Source of the DNA: Rhodospirillales bacterium
GTDB taxonomy: Bacteria; Pseudomonadota; Alphaproteobacteria; Rhodospirillales; JADHTD01
Direction: 5' to 3'
Assembly: GCA_016776525.1 (NCBI GenBank)
Contig: JADHTD010000111.1
Span: forward strand, 1-8,143
Length of the DNA: 8,143 bases
The translations under genes were made by a program, and so were the position numbers. The notes beneath the pieces are model-generated. The model saw nothing but the letters and a program-made list of their open reading frames with translations, made no database searches and was not told the origin of the DNA. Shown here piece by piece: positions 7,211 to 8,143 of the stretch. The stretch's first letter is position 1. Each line of letters starts with the position of its first letter.

Positions 7211-7219
7211 TAGAAAATG

Positions 7220-7226
7220 CCTCCCT
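7220..7226 (-). promoter_or_regulatory. Shine-Dalgarno of the binding-protein gene
   Basis: AGGGAGG on the minus strand ends 9 bases before the ATG at 7210. It lies inside the longer in-frame extension that begins at TTG 7243, which argues that the extension is not translated. It is the strongest ribosome-binding site in the window, fitting high expression of a TRAP receptor. Confidence 0.75.
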
Positions 7227-7232
7227 CGTGTC

Positions 7233-7244
7233 ATTGAATTCAAT
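7233..7244. promoter_or_regulatory. 12-bp perfect palindrome upstream of dctP (possible operator)
   Basis: ATTGAATTCAAT is a perfect 12-bp palindrome 22-33 bases upstream of the dctP ATG, just outside the ribosome-binding site. Sites of this size and form are bound by dimeric repressors such as GntR-family proteins, but no regulator gene is visible here. Binding here could block transcription or leader function. This is inference from symmetry alone. Confidence 0.4.
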
Positions 7245-7290
7245 CGATGACGATCTAATTACAGTACGAAGTGCAGGTGCTGACGGCTTC

Positions 7291-7317
7291 CCATCCCTCC
7301 CCCGAGGAGGCAGATGG
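7291..7317 (-). promoter_or_regulatory. Leader hairpin upstream of the TRAP operon
   Basis: On the minus strand, CCATC-TG-CCTCC-TCGGG-GGAGG-GATGG forms two stacked perfect 5-bp stems separated by a 2-base bulge, with a 5-base loop. It lies about 80-107 bases before the dctP ATG. No U-tract follows, so it is not a standard terminator. It may be a 5' mRNA-stabilising hairpin or an operator. It does not match any riboswitch class I can recognise. Confidence 0.45.
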
Positions 7318-7321
7318 CGTA

Positions 7322-7338
7322 TCTATAGTTTCTGTCAA
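7322..7338 (-). promoter_or_regulatory. Candidate promoter elements for the TRAP operon
   Basis: The minus strand carries a perfect -35-like TTGACA (7338-7333) and a -10-like TATAGA (7327-7322), but only 5 bp apart, so they cannot serve one sigma-70 promoter together. TTGACA at 17-bp spacing gives the poor box ATCTGC. TATAGA has no good -35 at 17-18 bp, so it would need an activator. If TATAGA is used, transcription would start near 7315, at the foot of the leader hairpin. Confidence 0.25.
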
Positions 7339-7345
7339 CGCCCCT

Positions 7346-7374
7346 GATTGCATCCGGTTTGCACACGATTGCAT
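7346..7374. promoter_or_regulatory. Three phased TTGCA motifs (possible activator site)
   Basis: TTGCA occurs at 7348-7352, 7359-7363 and 7369-7373, at 11- and 10-bp steps, close to one DNA turn. The outer two are part of an identical 8-mer, GATTGCAT, repeated exactly 21 bp apart (7346-7353 and 7367-7374). The array lies upstream of the candidate promoter boxes of the TRAP operon, where an activator would bind on one helix face. The protein that binds is unknown. Confidence 0.45.
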
Positions 7375-7443
7375 GCCGTACATCCGGATATTCTTATTAT
7401 TAGCTAGAACCGTACGACCACTTAGATTAGAGGTCAACTCATT

Positions 7444-7529
7444 GTCTTAATAAATCTATTCAGGCAACCCGGTCGCCCGGCTCCTGGTCTTAATAAATCT
7501 ATTCAGGCAACCCGGTCGCCCGGCTCCTG
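7444..7529. repeat. Exact 43-bp tandem duplication
   Basis: Bases 7444-7486 and 7487-7529 are identical over 43 bp and directly adjacent; identity ends sharply on both sides. The right copy holds the last eight codons and stop of the dehydrogenase gene plus 16 bp beyond it; the left copy is a relic of the same segment outside the gene. Each copy contains a small CCGG-GCGA-CCGG hairpin (minus strand). It is either a recent replication-slippage event or an assembly-join artefact. Confidence 0.97.
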
Positions 7530-8143
7530 ACCGGCGAAAAAGGCTTCCAGGTTGGCCAGGGCGCGGAAACCCATGGCATCCCGGGTCTCCCGGGTGGCGC
7601 TACCGATATGGGGCAACAGGAAGACATTGCTCAGTTCCCTGTAACCGCCATGAATGCCGTCCGGCTCGCCGTTGAAAACATCCAGTCCCGCCGCCGCCAG
7701 TTTGCCGGATTTAAGGGCTTCGATCAGGGCTCCGTCATCAATAATGGCGCCCCGCGCCGTGTTGACGACAATGGCTTCGTCGGGCAACAGGGCGATGCGC
7801 CCGGCATTGAGCAGTCCCAGCGAGTCCGGCGTTGCCGGACAGTGCAGGGACAGGAATTGGCACTGCGGCAGCAAGTCCTCCACCGTTTCATAATAGGTTG
7901 CGCCGGCCTCCAGGTCGGCAGGCAGGCGTGACCGGTTGTGGTAATGGATTTCCATACCCAGTCCGTCCCGGGCCATGCGGGCAAATTCCCGGCCGACCCG
8001 TCCCATGCCGATGATGCCGAGACGCTTGCCCGTCGACTGGATACCGACCATGAAATCGGGGCTCCAGTCCTTCCATTCCCGGGCCCGCACCATACGCTCG
8101 CCCTCACTGGCCCGCCGGGCCGCCCCCAGCATCAACAGCATGC
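7503..8143 (-). CDS. D-2-hydroxyacid dehydrogenase, C-terminal part (5' end outside window)
   Basis: The frame runs in from the right edge; 213 codons or so are visible and about 100 N-terminal residues are missing. The Met at 8141 is internal (MLLMLGAARR matches the family's inter-domain helix), so it is not the true start. The Rossmann motif GIIGMGRVG is at visible residues 42-50. The catalytic residues are present: Arg130 in NTARGAIID, Glu159 in LDVFNGEP and His178 in LPHIGSAT. It would interconvert 2-oxo acids and D-2-hydroxyacids with a nicotinamide cofactor, as in glyoxylate/hydroxypyruvate reductases. Basic residues after the second beta strand (YHNRSR) suggest NADP(H), tentatively. 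It is co-directional with the TRAP operon but 292 bp upstream. Its 3' end lies inside a 43-bp tandem duplication that leaves the reading frame intact. Confidence 0.94.
   Translation of the reverse strand, partial: MLLMLGAARRASEGERMVRAREWKDWSPDFMVGIQSTGKRLGIIGMGRVGREFARMARDGLGMEIHYHNRSRLPADLEAGATYYETVEDLLPQCQFLSLHCPATPDSLGLLNAGRIALLPDEAIVVNTARGAIIDDGALIEALKSGKLAAAGLDVFNGEPDGIHGGYRELSNVFLLPHIGSATRETRDAMGFRALANLEAFFAGQEPGDRVA

Noticed and set aside
6044..7213. Long (389-codon) open frame antisense to the TRAP binding-protein gene
   Set aside because: It mirrors the codon bias of dctP, has no recognisable domain and lacks a convincing ribosome-binding site; dctP itself is an unmistakable family member.
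7211..7243. Upstream in-frame starts (TTG 7243, ATG 7234) for the binding protein
   Set aside because: The strong AGGGAGG lies within this extension and points to ATG 7210; starting at 7210 also gives a normal Tat signal N-terminus.
7255..7437. 60-codon minus-strand open frame in the region upstream of dctP
   Set aside because: No ribosome-binding site, low-complexity unstructured composition, and it overlaps the regulatory repeats and leader hairpin.
7444..7529. The 43-bp repeat as a CRISPR or satellite array
   Set aside because: There are only two copies, with no spacer, and one copy is ordinary coding sequence.

Overview
The window looks like chromosomal DNA from an alphaproteobacterium, possibly Rhodospirillales-like or marine. 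The grounds are a fairly GC-rich coding style, an alphaproteobacterial-type AccA, a TRAP transporter of the TakP/FcbT (2-oxo acid or mannitol/chloroaromatic) class, and a Tat-type signal on the binding protein. The taxonomic call is inference only. No tRNA, rRNA, IS element, integrase or CRISPR array was seen.

Layout. Bases 1-928 (+) hold the C-terminal third of an RND efflux permease, cut by the window edge. Every other gene is on the minus strand, so the RND gene converges on accA across only 39 bp. Read in their own direction (right to left), the minus-strand genes are: the C-terminal part of a D-2-hydroxyacid dehydrogenase (8143-7503); a 292-bp intergenic region rich in repeats and palindromes; a TRAP substrate-binding lipoprotein (dctP-like, 7210-6026); a structured 98-bp gap; the small TRAP permease (dctQ-like, 5927-5340); the large permease (dctM-like, 5343-3985, overlapping dctQ by an ATGA); an amidase-signature hydrolase (3962-2628); two small two-helix membrane proteins of unknown function (63 and 80 aa); and accA (1921-968), the carboxyltransferase alpha subunit of acetyl-CoA carboxylase.

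How the genes may work together. dctP-dctQ-dctM-amidase reads as one uptake and hydrolysis operon. The Tat-exported, lipid-anchored receptor would capture an organic acid or a related amide, the DctQM permease would import it using an ion gradient, and the cytoplasmic amidase would hydrolyse an amide bond in the substrate or a product. The upstream 2-hydroxyacid dehydrogenase could handle a resulting 2-oxo or 2-hydroxy acid, but the large gap leaves that link open. accA and the RND pump are probably functionally separate.

The most notable non-coding signals are an exact 43-bp tandem duplication across the dehydrogenase stop codon, three TTGCA motifs at helical-turn spacing upstream of dctP, a leader hairpin and a 12-bp palindrome in the same region, and a dctP-dctQ intercistronic stem-loop that pairs fully only as minus-strand RNA. 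I found no clearly new multi-gene system; the novelty is mostly regulatory or structural.
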